Positions 51,449-62,300 of a stretch of DNA of 64,000 nt are shown piece after piece. The position numbers and the translations under genes were made by a program. The notes beneath the pieces are model-generated. The model searched no databases, had not been told where the DNA came from, and was given only the letters and a program-made list of their open reading frames with translations. Positions within the stretch are counted from its first letter, which is position 1, and each line of letters starts with the position of its first letter. The DNA is from a candidate division FCPU426 bacterium. Its GTDB lineage: Bacteria > Oederibacteriota > Muellerivitia > Muellerivitales > Muellerivitaceae. The stretch is from contig JASHNQ010000041.1 in the NCBI GenBank assembly GCA_030041545.1, positions 1 through 64,000 of the forward strand. Reading direction: 5' to 3'.

Positions 51449-53740
51449 TTAATGTAAAACCACAACCTGTAGGACCTGCCTCCCGACCAAGCCGTTGGCC
51501 GAGTAGCTTTCCACCACCGCCAGGTAGGCGCCGCTGGCGATGGCTTCCCCCCCCAAGTTCCACGTCACCACCCCGGGGTTCCCGGGCTGGCTGGTGAGGG
51601 TCTTGAACCATTCCCCGGCCAGCGTGTAAATCTTGACCTTCGCGGACGTCACCTGCCCTGAGTAGGTATTGACCAGGAAAGCGGCCTGGGAAACCTGGTT
51701 CAAGTTCACCGGGTTCGGGGCCAGCACCGCGCCCTGGACGCCTCCCCTCCCGTTGTTCACCACGTGCACCGTTAAAACCACTTCTTGGTCCGGTTCGTTG
51801 GGTTGGGCGGACTGGAATTCCATGAAATAGTTCCCCGGGGTCAGGAAAGCGCCGTTGCTCCCGGTCCCGTTCCAGGTGATGCTTTGCCCCGATCCCAAGG
51901 TGATCGTCAAGAAGCTCCCGTTTCCGCCCTGCGGGGAGGGGGCCAGGGTATTGGAGGAAAGCCGCGCGGCCTCCACGTTGAAATCCGCCGCCTGCAGCGC
52001 CGCGTTGGCCCCCAGGAGGCCCTGGATCTGCGCCTCGCTCCACTGTTGAACCGCCTCCCCGGCCCCGTTGTACACGGTGATTTGCAGGTTGCTGTTCCCC
52101 AGGATCACGGTGACGGTTTTCGTGACGGTGGTGGCCACGCCATCGGGATCGACACTGGTGGTCTTGATGAAATAGGTGCCGTTGGTCACCTTCTGGCCGC
52201 TGGAATTCGTGGCGTTCCAGGCCCCCAAGGTGACGCCGTTGTCCAGGACCAGGGCCTCCTGTGAATCGGTTTGGATCGTCCCGTTCACCAGGGTCCAATT
52301 GGTGAGCGCGGATCCGAACTGGAAGTCGGACAAAGTTTCAATCAGTTCCCCGGCCTGGTTGTAAACCGCCACGCTGACGGTATAAGGCCCTCCCACCGTG
52401 ACGGTGTCGGAAGCGCAGGTTTGCCACCCCTCAAAACTCACGCAGGCGTTGTTCACCAGGTTGTAGCCCCCACCCGACCCCGTTTGCACCTGCACTTGAA
52501 GAACATAGGTTTCCGTCACGGCTGCGTCCGGGGCCAGGGAAGCCACGTTCCACGCCAGGCTGTTGGCGGAGGCGCTGTAAACCCCGCCGTTGGAGGCCGA
52601 ACCGGCCACATAGGATTCCTGGGAAGCGGGCGGCAGGTTGTCCGTGATGACCGCGCTGGGCAGGGTAACCGCCTCATGGTTGGTATAGACCAGGGTATAG
52701 GTGACCTCGTCCAGGGGTTGGGCGTTGGTTTCGGAGGAACTTTTCGCCAGGCTCACAAAGGGCGTGGGAGTGGAGGTGGGGGTCTCGGTGAAGGTGTTGG
52801 TCGGGGTGTTGGTGGGGGTTGGCGTATCCGTGGCGGTGAAAGTGTTCGTGGGCGTGGAAGTGGCCGTAAGGGTGGGGGTATTCGTAGGCGTGAACGTGGG
52901 GGTCCGGGTTGGGGTGTTCGTCGGGGTGCTGGTGGGAGTCAAAGTGTCTGTGACCGTGAAGGTGTCAGTGGGCGTGGAGGTGGCCGTAAGGGTGGGGGTG
53001 TTCGTGGCCGTGAAGGTGTTGGTGGGTGTGCTGGTGGGGGTCGAGGTATCCGTGACGGTGAAGGTGGGGGTGGGGGTGGAGGTAGCGGTGAACGTGGCGG
53101 TGTTCGTGGGGGTAAAGCTGTCCGTGGGCGTCGGCGTATTGGTGGGGGTGGCCGTGGGAGTCGGCGTATCCGTGACGGTGAAGGTGTCGGTGGGAGTCGG
53201 GGTGGGCGTCAGGGTGGCCGTCGGGGTGGGGGTGTCGGTGTTCGTCGGTGTGCCGGTCGCGGTGGGGGTGGAAGTGGGCGTGCCGGTGGGGGTGTTGGTG
53301 GCCGTGTTGGTCGGGCAGACGACTGAAATCGTCACCGGGTTGGTGTTCAGCGTCTCCAAGGGCGACCCCACGTCGATGGAGGAAACGTCGATCACTTGGG
53401 GATCGGCGCAGGAGTTGACGGCGACGAAAAAGGTCACGTGTCCCGACGTGCCCGATGGGACGGTTCCCAGGTCCCAAACGATCTCCCCCGAATTATCCGA
53501 GCAGGGCGCTCCCGAGCAGGAAACGTAAGTGAACTCCGCGGGAAGGGTGTCCACGATGGTGGTGTCGTCCCACGTGCTTCCCGTGTCGTTGTCGTAAGTG
53601 ATGATGAACCCGACGGTGGTGCCGGCGCTTACTTGGGCCCGGGCCGCGGAAACCGCCGCGAAAAAAAGCAGCCCGCAAACCCAGCCGGTTTTTCGAAGGG
53701 CCGCCGGGAAATAAACCTTCCAAAAAAATTTTGATCCCAT
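51449..53740 (-). CDS. Secreted DUF11-like / Pro-Thr-linker protein with VLH C-terminus
   Basis: A 763-aa protein from ATG 53740 (an ATG 36 bp earlier, 53776, is less fitting). Signal peptide ends at SAARAQ. Residues about 35-140 form a DUF11-like beta-sandwich ([31 protein letters not shown]). A Pro/Thr-rich linker of nearly 190 residues follows (about 140-327). Then comes a second DUF11-like domain ([19 protein letters not shown]) and FlgD-like sandwiches ([20 protein letters not shown]). The final domain ([19 protein letters not shown], ending QVVVLH) is shared in style with the two giant proteins. Likely exported and surface attached. Confidence 0.85.
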   Translation of the reverse strand: MGSKFFWKVYFPAALRKTGWVCGLLFFAAVSAARAQVSAGTTVGFIITYDNDTGSTWDDTTIVDTLPAEFTYVSCSGAPCSDNSGEIVWDLGTVPSGTSGHVTFFVAVNSCADPQVIDVSSIDVGSPLETLNTNPVTISVVCPTNTATNTPTGTPTSTPTATGTPTNTDTPTPTATLTPTPTPTDTFTVTDTPTPTATPTNTPTPTDSFTPTNTATFTATSTPTPTFTVTDTSTPTSTPTNTFTATNTPTLTATSTPTDTFTVTDTLTPTSTPTNTPTRTPTFTPTNTPTLTATSTPTNTFTATDTPTPTNTPTNTFTETPTSTPTPFVSLAKSSSETNAQPLDEVTYTLVYTNHEAVTLPSAVITDNLPPASQESYVAGSASNGGVYSASANSLAWNVASLAPDAAVTETYVLQVQVQTGSGGGYNLVNNACVSFEGWQTCASDTVTVGGPYTVSVAVYNQAGELIETLSDFQFGSALTNWTLVNGTIQTDSQEALVLDNGVTLGAWNATNSSGQKVTNGTYFIKTTSVDPDGVATTVTKTVTVILGNSNLQITVYNGAGEAVQQWSEAQIQGLLGANAALQAADFNVEAARLSSNTLAPSPQGGNGSFLTITLGSGQSITWNGTGSNGAFLTPGNYFMEFQSAQPNEPDQEVVLTVHVVNNGRGGVQGAVLAPNPVNLNQVSQAAFLVNTYSGQVTSAKVKIYTLAGEWFKTLTSQPGNPGVVTWNLGGEAIASGAYLAVVESYSANGLVGRQVLQVVVLH

Positions 53741-53984
53741 AAAAGAAATGAGCCCCGTAAGAATGTCATCCGACATCGTTTTCTAATGATACCACCCAAG
53801 CGCTACGCCCCCTGTTACCATCCCCTCCCTAACGGCAATTTAGGCATGAATCACAAATCTTTTTTTAGGGCGTTATCCCCGGCTGGAGAGAGGGTTCCCT
53901 GGGGATGTTAATAAAACCGCTTTTAGGTTCGATGCGGCACCACCTGAAAACGGTTTTAAATTGAGACACTACCGGCCCCCGGCG

Positions 53985-54428
53985 TCACCCTTGGGCCTTC
54001 TTTTGATCGATCAGGTATTCGGCGATGAGATCCACGTCGCCTTTGTGGATGGCCAAAGTCTGGATGCCGGCCTGGAAGAGGGTTTTTCCCATTTCCATGG
54101 TGGTTTCCACGTGCCGGATTTCCGCCAGGAACTTCAGGCTAGCCTTGTAATTGGGCAGGTGCAGGGCCACTTCCAGGACGGTTCCCACCTTCAGGGGGTT
54201 CTGGCTCACCAAGGCCAGCCCGCCCATGGAAATATCCTTGGTAACGGCCTTGTAAAGGGACGATTTTTCGGAGAGCTTGGGAAGGTGGTCCACGGTGGTC
54301 TGGCTGTAGTTTTCGTGCGAAAGGAGCTTCTGCGCTTCCCGGCCCTCCACGATCGAGTATTCCATCTTTAAGGTGGCCAGGACCCGTTCGAAACGGCGTT
54401 TTTCCACCCATCCCGATTTCTTGTCCAT
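53985..54428 (-). CDS. PilZ-domain protein, copy 2
   Basis: A 147-aa PilZ protein. R11-x3-R15 (RRFER) and D65-x-S-x-x-G70 (DISMGG) are both kept, so it should bind cyclic di-GMP. Between them is an insert of about 35 residues (LSHENYSQTTVDHLPKLSEK), longer than usual. GGGGGAG precedes ATG 54428. No linked effector gene; it may act on surface display or motility. Confidence 0.85.
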   Translation of the reverse strand: MDKKSGWVEKRRFERVLATLKMEYSIVEGREAQKLLSHENYSQTTVDHLPKLSEKSSLYKAVTKDISMGGLALVSQNPLKVGTVLEVALHLPNYKASLKFLAEIRHVETTMEMGKTLFQAGIQTLAIHKGDVDLIAEYLIDQKKAQG

Positions 54429-54530
54429 TTCTCCCCCACGTCCAAAAAGGTCGTCCGAGAAAAAACCACCAGGGCAAGATAGCAGAGAAATCCGCGGCCT
54501 CAAAGGGTGAATCCGGGATGGCTGTCTTGG

Positions 54531-55188
54531 TCATTCCGATGGAAGAAAGGCCCGGTTTTCGCTCAGGCCCAAAAGGGCGCAAGCGGCCAGAACCAGGGCA
54601 GTTCCCAACATGAAAGGGGGCGTGAGGGATTCGCCCAGCAGCACCCATCCGAAAAATGCCGTCACCACCGGCACCAACAGGGAAAGCAAGGTTCCCGCGG
54701 CCAGGCTGGCGTAGCCGTAGCCTTGGGTGAACAGAAGTTGAGCCGTCATGGCGGTCAAGCCCATGGCCAAAAGCACCGCCGATCCAGGGGCCTCCAAACC
54801 CCTCCAGGCCATCCACGAAGCCTTACCCATCCAGGGTCCCGCCAGGAGAAAAAAGCCGGAGATAAGGAAGCCGAATAGGGAAAAACTGGCGAAGACGGTC
54901 AAGGCGTTGTCCGTGCGGCGGGCTTCCTTGGGGGCCAAAACCGCGGCCCCGGCGGTCATGCCGGAAAGCACGCCGGGGAGATCGCCCCATTCCCAGCGGC
55001 CCCACCTCGCGCCCAGGACCAGCCAAATCCCCACGAGGGCCAGGAGGAGCGAATAGGCGAACCCCTTGGGGGGCTTTCGCTTGAGGAGAAGTGCGTCGAA
55101 GACGTTGGCCCAAATGGAATAGGTGTAATTGAAGAGGGTGGCCTTGGCGGCCGTGGTGAACTGGAGGGTCAGGAAAAAGAAAAATCAT
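54531..55188 (-). pseudogene. 5'-truncated EamA/DMT-family transporter
   Basis: The readable frame encodes the later part of an EamA carrier: TTAAKATLFNYTYSIWANVF, then the second five-helix repeat (SLFGFLISGFFLL, LLSLLVPVVTAFFGWVLLGE). Roughly the first two membrane helices are missing. The frame runs back to the stop codon of the HAD gene without a start. An ATG overlapping that stop (ATGA, 55188) is in a different frame and would need a one-base shift within a T-rich run after five codons. A GTG at 55034 gives only 167 aa. Either a relic or a frame error; function lost as written. Confidence 0.6.
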
Positions 55189-55814
55189 AGGTGACGGAGG
55201 ATAAGGGAAAGGTCGCGGGTTCTCAAATCCACGTCCGCCAGGCCATCGAGGAACCCGTCCTGGTTCAGCGCGATACGGAAGCCCGCGATCTTGAACACTT
55301 CCCGGTCGGTGCGGCTGTCCCCCACCACGGCCGTTTGGGCCAGGGGCAGCCGGTGAACCCGTGCCAGGCGCCGCAGGAAGATGGCCTTTTCACGTTCCCT
55401 GAAAATTTTCATCTTCCGGCCCGTGATGACCCCGCCCTTCATCTCCAGGGTCGTTCCCCGCGCCTCGTCGAAGCCGTAGCGTTTTTGGAAATAGCGGGCG
55501 CAGAGTTCGTAGCCCAGCGTGGCCAGGGCCACGTAAAAACCCTTTTTCCTCAAAACCCGCACGGTTTTGGCGATTCCTTCCATCTTGGGGATGAGGCGGA
55601 GGGACCGCTCGACGTCCCGCGCCCGCCAGCCCGCCATGCGCTTCGTGACCTTCTTGGCCAGGGCCAAGTGCCCCATGCGGTCCTTCAGCCATTCCTTTTC
55701 GAGGAACTCGAAAAAGGCCTCGTCCCCGGCGCGGCGGAAAAGGAACCGTGTGCTGGACACGCCGTAAGTGAGGGTCCCATCCAGGTCGAAAAGGATGATG
55801 CGGCGGGGTTTCAA
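55185..55814 (-). CDS. HAD-IB family phosphatase
   Basis: A 209-aa SerB-like HAD hydrolase. Nucleophile Asp10 and Asp12 in LFDLDGTLT, motif II Thr in ALATLG, the Lys in REREKAIFL, and motif IV VVGDSRTD. The helical cap (about residues 20-80) matches the IB type. It may dephosphorylate phosphoserine or a lipid phosphate; substrate not deducible. Its stop overlaps an ATG of the truncated transporter (ATGA). Confidence 0.9.
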   Translation of the reverse strand: MKPRRIILFDLDGTLTYGVSSTRFLFRRAGDEAFFEFLEKEWLKDRMGHLALAKKVTKRMAGWRARDVERSLRLIPKMEGIAKTVRVLRKKGFYVALATLGYELCARYFQKRYGFDEARGTTLEMKGGVITGRKMKIFREREKAIFLRRLARVHRLPLAQTAVVGDSRTDREVFKIAGFRIALNQDGFLDGLADVDLRTRDLSLILRHL

Positions 55815-55938
55815 AAGAAAGGGCCTTTCAGTTGTCGCTGAAAAGACCCAGTAAAGGAAAGGAGGGACTCATTTTCAAGTGTAAAAACTTTTTAAGACTT
55901 TTAAGGCAAGACGACGATCTTCTTTGTTGGCGTTTATA

Positions 55939-56289
55939 TTAAATGGAGCCGGTATTTTGGCTTAAGGTTTGTTCCAACTGGGTCTTCTGCTCCGGGGTGA
56001 TTTCCTTCTGGCCGTTCTGCTTGAAAAACTCCAGTTCCTGCCGGCGGACGTTCTTCAGGTTTTCCCAGGCCGCCTGCGCCTGGGCCTTGGTGATCTTTCC
56101 CGCTTTCAAATCCTTCGGGATTTGCCGCATCTGCTGGCGCAGGACAATATTGACCGAATGGATGTTTGAATTCGACACTGCCACTCGCGTAGATGCCTTA
56201 TTGGACCCCGCCGTTTTAACCTGGGCCTGGACCGACGCTACCAGTCCAACCAGTAAAACCAGTAATAGGCAGCTCTTATGAACTTTCAT
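55939..56289 (-). CDS. Small secreted helical protein, copy B
   Basis: A 116-aa paralogue of the protein at 41625. Signal peptide residues 1-22 (VASVQAQ). Core QMRQIPKDLKAGKITKAQAQ, AAWENLKNVRRQELEFF, QNGQKEITPEQKTQLEQTL. It lies 50 bp downstream of the second giant propeller gene, repeating the arrangement at 41.6-48.1 kb. AGGGGG precedes the ATG. The two helices joined by GKIT and the QNGQKEIT block look like a conserved interaction surface. Function unknown. Confidence 0.7.
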   Translation of the reverse strand: MKVHKSCLLLVLLVGLVASVQAQVKTAGSNKASTRVAVSNSNIHSVNIVLRQQMRQIPKDLKAGKITKAQAQAAWENLKNVRRQELEFFKQNGQKEITPEQKTQLEQTLSQNTGSI

Positions 56290-56339
56290 GGTTTTTCCCC
56301 CTTAACAAAAGATATTAGCGCCGTTTCCAAATTTTGGAC

Positions 56340-59300
56340 TCAATGCAAGACGGCGATTTTTCCTATTTTGGTGCTGGTGGAGACGCCGTCATCCGCCGTC
56401 ATCAGGTAAATGTAAAGTCCGCTGGCGACCTGGTTCCCCAAGTTGTTCTCAAGGTTCCACGTCAGGCTGTTCAAGCCGGCGTCGCCTTGCATTGACGCGT
56501 CGAAAACCTCCTCACCGACGACATCGAACAACTGGATACGTATCCCCATGGGCTTGTCCAGGTTCGCGACGAAGCGGATGGCTTCCCCGTCGCGGGACAC
56601 GTTGGGCACCGCCCCCATGAACAAGGCCTGCCGGGGATTGGAACCGGGCGTCACGGTCCCTCCCGATCCCCCGACAACTAGCGCCATTTCGCTCTCGTCG
56701 GCAGGGGCTTTGGTGGCCGTAGGCGTATTCGTGGGTGTCCTCGTGGGCGTCTTGGTCGCCGTCGGCGTGGCCGTTTTGGTGGCGGTATGGGTGGGAGTGG
56801 CCGTGCGCGTCAACGTGGCCGTCTTGGTGGGCGTCGGCGTGGCTGTTTGAGTCGGCGTCTTGGTGGCAGTACGAGTGGGTGTAGCCGTGGGCGTCACCGT
56901 GGCTGTTTTGGTGGGCGTCGATGTGGCCGTTTGGGTCGGCGTCTTGGTGGCGGTCTCCGTGAGTGTGGAAGTAGCCGTTTTGGTAGCCGTCTCCGTGGCG
57001 GTGAACGTCACCGTCACCGTCGCCGTTTTGGTGGGGGTCCAGGTGGCCGTCGGGGTAACGGTGACGGTGTTTGTGGGAGTGAACGTCGCCGTCAAGGTCG
57101 GCGTTAATGTGGCGGTATTGGTAGGGGTCCAGGTCGCCGTCGAAGTGACGGTGGGGCTGTTCGTGGGGGTGGATGTCGCCGTCAAGGTCGGAGTCACCGT
57201 CGCGGTATTCGTGGGGGTCCAGGTGGGCGTGTTCGTCGGCGGAAGGCCGGAACAGACCGTTGCCGGGCAAGCCCCGAACTTCAAAACTTGTTCGTTCACA
57301 TAATCCGCGGCGTAAAGGTCTTGGTTTCCATCCACTCCGAGTCCGGTGGTTTGGATGAAGTCTTCGCTTCCCGATCCCGTGTTCCAAGACTGCATTGAAC
57401 CCACCGGAGTCCCGGAGGTATTGAAGATCCCAATATCCCCGAACCCGTCATCGACGTAGACCATGCAATTTCCATAAACCGCGATGAAATTAGCCGTCAA
57501 CAGGGGCGTTCCCTGGGTGGCATCCCATTGGGTGACGGGTGTTCCCAGGGGCGTAAAAACCTGCACCAAACCCGTGTCGTTGTCGGTAACATAAACGTTG
57601 CCCAAGGCGTCCAAGGCCACCCCCACTGGATAGGCAAAGGTCCCGTTTCCGGATGTCCCGGGCCCGCCCCACTGGGTGAGGGCCGCGCCCTGGGCGTTAT
57701 AGACCTCGACCTGTTCGGTGTTCTGGTCCGCGATGTAAACGCTGGTCCCGGCCGAGTTGACCGCGATTCCTACCGGAATCTCGTAGTTGCTACCGCTGGC
57801 AAGGGTGCCCCATTGGGTGACGGCCCTGCCCGAACCGTTGAAGACGTCCACCTGGTATTGGGTCTGTCCGTTGGTGTAATAATCCTCCACTTCGTCGGTC
57901 ACATAAATACACCCTTTTCCGTCCACCGCGACCCCGATGGGCTGAGTGATGGTTCCCGATCCGATCTGTCCCAGCGATCCTCCCGACCCGTTAAAGACAT
58001 CCACCAGGCTGACCGATTCGTCGGCCACGAAAACGGAGGTTCCGGCGCTGTTGACGGCAAGCCCATAGGGCAGGAAGGAGGGGGAAGCGGCCCAGGAAAC
58101 CGGGGCCCCGCATAAAGTGGGAGTGGAACTGGGAGTAAAGGTGGGGGTTGAACTAGGCGTAAGGGTCGGGGTTGAACTGGGCGTAAGGGTGGGAGTTGAA
58201 CTAGGCGTAAAGGTAGCGGTTGAACTGGGCGTGGGAGTCGGGTCAAGGGTCGCGCAGGCGGTTACCGGGCATTGGCCGAAACCCTCCACCTGGAGGTTCC
58301 AATAGTCCGATACGTACCAGTCGCCGTTTCCAGCCACTCCGATGCCTTCCGTGTCGCTGAAGAAAGACGTCGCGCTCGGCCCGAGGATATTCCCCAATAC
58401 GTTTCCTTGGGTGTCGAACACCCCGACGGAACCGAAGCCGTCCGTCACATAAACCAGGCAGTTGTTGTAAACCGCCACGAAGTTCGCCGCCAAAAGCGAT
58501 GTCCCCTGCGTCACGTCCCAATTCCGCAGCCAATTCCCCTGGGGGCTGAATACCTGTATCTCATTGGTGTCCCAGTCCGCCACGTAAACGCAGCCCGATG
58601 CGTCCAAGGCGACGCCTACCGGCATATCGAAAGAGGAAGGCCCGGTGAGGGCGTTGAAATCCGGCCCAAGGGAGTTGTTAGAACCCCAATTTCCATTGTT
58701 GTTATTGAAAATTTGGACCTCTTGGTTGCCGCTGTCGGCCACGCACAGGGTTGTGCCAAGGGAATTCACCGCCACCTGGCCGGGCAGGTTGAAGGGCAAG
58801 GAACCTCCCCCTATTTGGGTGAGCGCGTTTCCTTGCGGGTTGAAAATATCCAGTTGGTTCAGGAAACTATCCGTCGCGTAGACGTTCCCCTGCCCATCCA
58901 CCGCCACCCCATAAGGCTGGTCTAAAAGATTTGCGCCCATTTGACCCATGGAAACTCCCGCCCCATTGAACACGTCGATCTGGCTGACCGATTCGTCGGC
59001 CACGAAAACGGAGGAAGCGGCGCTGTTGACGGCCACTCCCACCGCCTCGGTGACCGGTACGGAAACACCCGCAGCGCAAGAAACGAGGATAGGTGTCAGG
59101 GTAGATGTTAAGGTGGGGGTCTGGGTGGGGCTTGGGGTGTAAGTTGGAGAATTGGTTGGGGTAGGCGAGGTGGGGGTGCATTGGGCGAATTCCACGACCC
59201 GCTGGTTGTTGGTGTCCCCCACGTACACGTTCCCTGCTTGGTCCAGGCTTATCCCTTGCGGACCGTTCAGGCCCACTCCATTGGCGCTGGAACAGCTCTC

Positions 59301-62300
59301 CAGCAACTGGCCTCCAATGTTGTAAACCAAATAATTGTTGGCATTGGCGATGTAGAGGTTCTCGTTATTGTCCACGGCCACGTCGTGGGGGTTGTTCAGG
59401 CTCCCGCCCTGGATCACCGTGACGGGGTTGGAGGTGTAGCCCGTGGAGGGGGAATACGCGTATTCCGCCACCACGTAACCCGAGCCCGTGAAGACCGTGA
59501 AAAGGTTGTCCGAGGCGTCCATGGCCAGGCCGATGGCGTGCAAGCCGGAAATGGGCGTCAGGGTTTGCGCCAGGGTGAGGGCCGAACCCGTGTAGGTGAA
59601 AATATTGACCTGGTTATTCCCGTTGGAGCTGATGGCCACGGTAGTTCCCGCCGCGTTCACGGCCAAGCTCTCGGTGTCCGACATGCCAGTGGGGTAACTG
59701 GTCACCGTATTGCCCCCCGCCGTGTTCACCACGAAAAGGGTGGCGCTGCCGCTTCCCACCATGAACAGGTTGTTTCCCGCCAGGGCCACGGACCGGGGGT
59801 CCACGAAGCCCGCACCCGTGATCTGGGTCAGGGGGGCGCCGGTTAACTGGTTGAAGACGTTAATGCGGTTGTTGTCGGTGTCGGCCACGTAAAGGCTGAC
59901 CGGGTTGGAACCCACTACTACCCCCCGTTGCGGGTAATCCAGCTGGCTGACGGCCGAACCCGCCGTGCCGGTGCCGTAGGTCATCAGTACCTCACAGCAG
60001 CCGATCGTGGGGGTGGGGGTCCATGTAGGAGTGGCGTCAATGGCCGGAGTTGGGTCGATAGCGGGGGTAGGGGTTGGTGTGGCCGTAGGCGTGGAAGTGC
60101 CCGTGGAGGTGGGCGTTGGCGTCAAGGGTGGTTCCGTGATGCAGCCTTGGAGGACGGTGACCGACCCCGTGGCCGAGTCGGAAACATATATATTCCCGGA
60201 TGCATTGACGGCTACACCCCAGGTGTTGGGATAGGCGCCGCATTGATGGTCCAAGGTGAAATCGGGGCGGTAGACGTTGAGATAGGAGTTGTTGGTGAGG
60301 TAAAAATACCCCGCCTGGTCCGTGGCCATCCAACCGGCATATCCTATATTGCTGAAAGTGGCCGCCGCCGAGTAGTTGTTATTGGCGTCGAAAGCCACCA
60401 CCCTTCCGTTGCCGCTGCTGGCCACGTATACCAAATGGCCTGATTTTACGATCCCCAGCGGGACGCTGAGCCCGCTTCCGAACGTGGCCGCGATGGCCGG
60501 CACCGAGCCGTTGACGCTCTGAAAGAGGTAGGCCGAAGCCCCCCCGCCGCTGGTGATATAAACCGATACGGTGGTTCCTTGGTCATCCACGCATATTCCC
60601 AAGAGCGACCCCGCCATGGTGTTTTGGCCGAAGGTGATGGGGTTGGCGTAGTTGCCCGCCGGAAACTCATAAGCCACGTTGTTGTTGAAATCCGGCGCGT
60701 AGACATTTCCCTCATGGTCCAAGGCCAGGCTTCGAATAAAGGAATTGACCGGTTCCGCGAAAGACGTCACCGGAGTGCCGTTGGATTGGTAAATCCTCAC
60801 CAATTGGTTCCCAGTGTCATCGACGTAGACATAACCGTTGACCGGGTTGACCGCCAGGCCTTCGGGCGAACTATAACCGTTCATCGTAATGGGCAGCCCC
60901 TGGCAGCAGTCAAGCGGTGGGGTGGAGGTGATGGTCGGGGTGGGGGTGGAGGTGGGGGTGCGGGTGATGGTCGGGGTGGGGGTGAAGGTGATGGTTGAGG
61001 TAGGAGTGGAAGTGGGCGTTGGAGTTGGAAAAGGGTTGGAAAAGGGTTGGAAATACACCAAGACCCGGCCCCGGTTATGTTCGGTGACATAAAGGTTATC
61101 CTGATTATCGAAGGCGACTCCAAAGGATTGGGGACCGTAATCATTTAAATAGCCGACGGGGTTGTCCCCGGCTCCCGGGGTGTCCGCAACGCCTGGAGGT
61201 TCTATGCCATTCAGGGGATTTTGAATGATGATGGGGGGAAGTCCGGATAACTGTGCGTCCGTAGCCGCGACCATAATACTGGCGTTGTGATTAAAAGTCA
61301 TTTGCCAGGCGTAAGCCGCGGAATCGGATGATGTCGAAAAGGGGCCTCCATAAGGGATCCGGTATGTCGTAAAACTTCCACCCGTTCCATAGACCCCATC
61401 GGCGGGGATTTCGAACTGGCAAGTCGTCAGGGACCCACTAGGCGGTAGAGTTTTCGCATCCCATCTCAGCATCCGCAGGTTTCCTTGGTCCTCTAATGAG
61501 TGATCGGAAACAAAAAGATCGCCATAGCTGTCCACCTTGAGGCAGCCAGGCCAATTCAAACTGTACCGTGAAGGTGTCGTGACGTTACAAGGCGGGGCGG
61601 AACTTCCAGTGATATTACAACCCGTGGCAGTGGCGCTAGGCTGACCTAAAACAATGTCCACATAGGGTCCCCCCGAATGCCCCAGGGGGTCGTGGATGCG
61701 CAGGACACGGTTCTCTGTTTGTTCCGTTATCCATACATCGCCTGTATTGGGGTCTACCGCTAAGCCGCTTTCATTCTCGAGGGAAATGGAAGCGCCCGCG
61801 CCCGTCCCCCCCAGCACGGAAACCGGCGAGGGAAGGGTGACGCTGGGCATTTGACCTGAAGTCAGCGGCAGCGTAAAAGCCACGATTTGTCCGGTTGCCT
61901 GCTGGTACGTCCATAGGTAACCCTTATTGGGACTGGTCGTGTCGTAATCTATAAAACCATAGTAACCGTTTAAGTTGTTGAACATGTAAGGAGTTGTAGT
62001 GCCGGCGTAGCCGCTTTCAGGCTGGCCGTTGGTCAAAGCCGAGAGGCCACCGGCTGGAATATTCCAATAATGAAGCCGTACTTCGTCAGTGACGATGATT
62101 TGGGTAACACCATTCCAACTTGGCACAACCACAGACTCAGGATTGAAAAATCCAAGATCACCAATTTTATTCGGTATCGGGGGATCAGAAGGGGGTAAAA
62201 CATCGGCGTTGTTAAAAAGGTTTAGTCCGGATGGGGGAAGAGAAGGCAAGGGGGCAATCGGCGCATCAAAACGATACACCATTCGGCCCAATATGCTGGC

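Noticed and set aside
51243-52298. Minus-strand 351-codon frame overlapping the end of the DUF11-like gene
   Set aside because: Out of frame with the conserved C-terminal domain, Gly/Arg-rich shadow sequence with no homologous pattern.
52701-53528. Long plus-strand reading frames of VGV-type repeats opposite the Pro/Thr linkers (also 56443-57303 and 42406-42807)
   Set aside because: They are the antisense of the Thr/Pro-coding repeats. They lack start signals and plausible domains, while the minus-strand proteins have signal peptides and folded domains.
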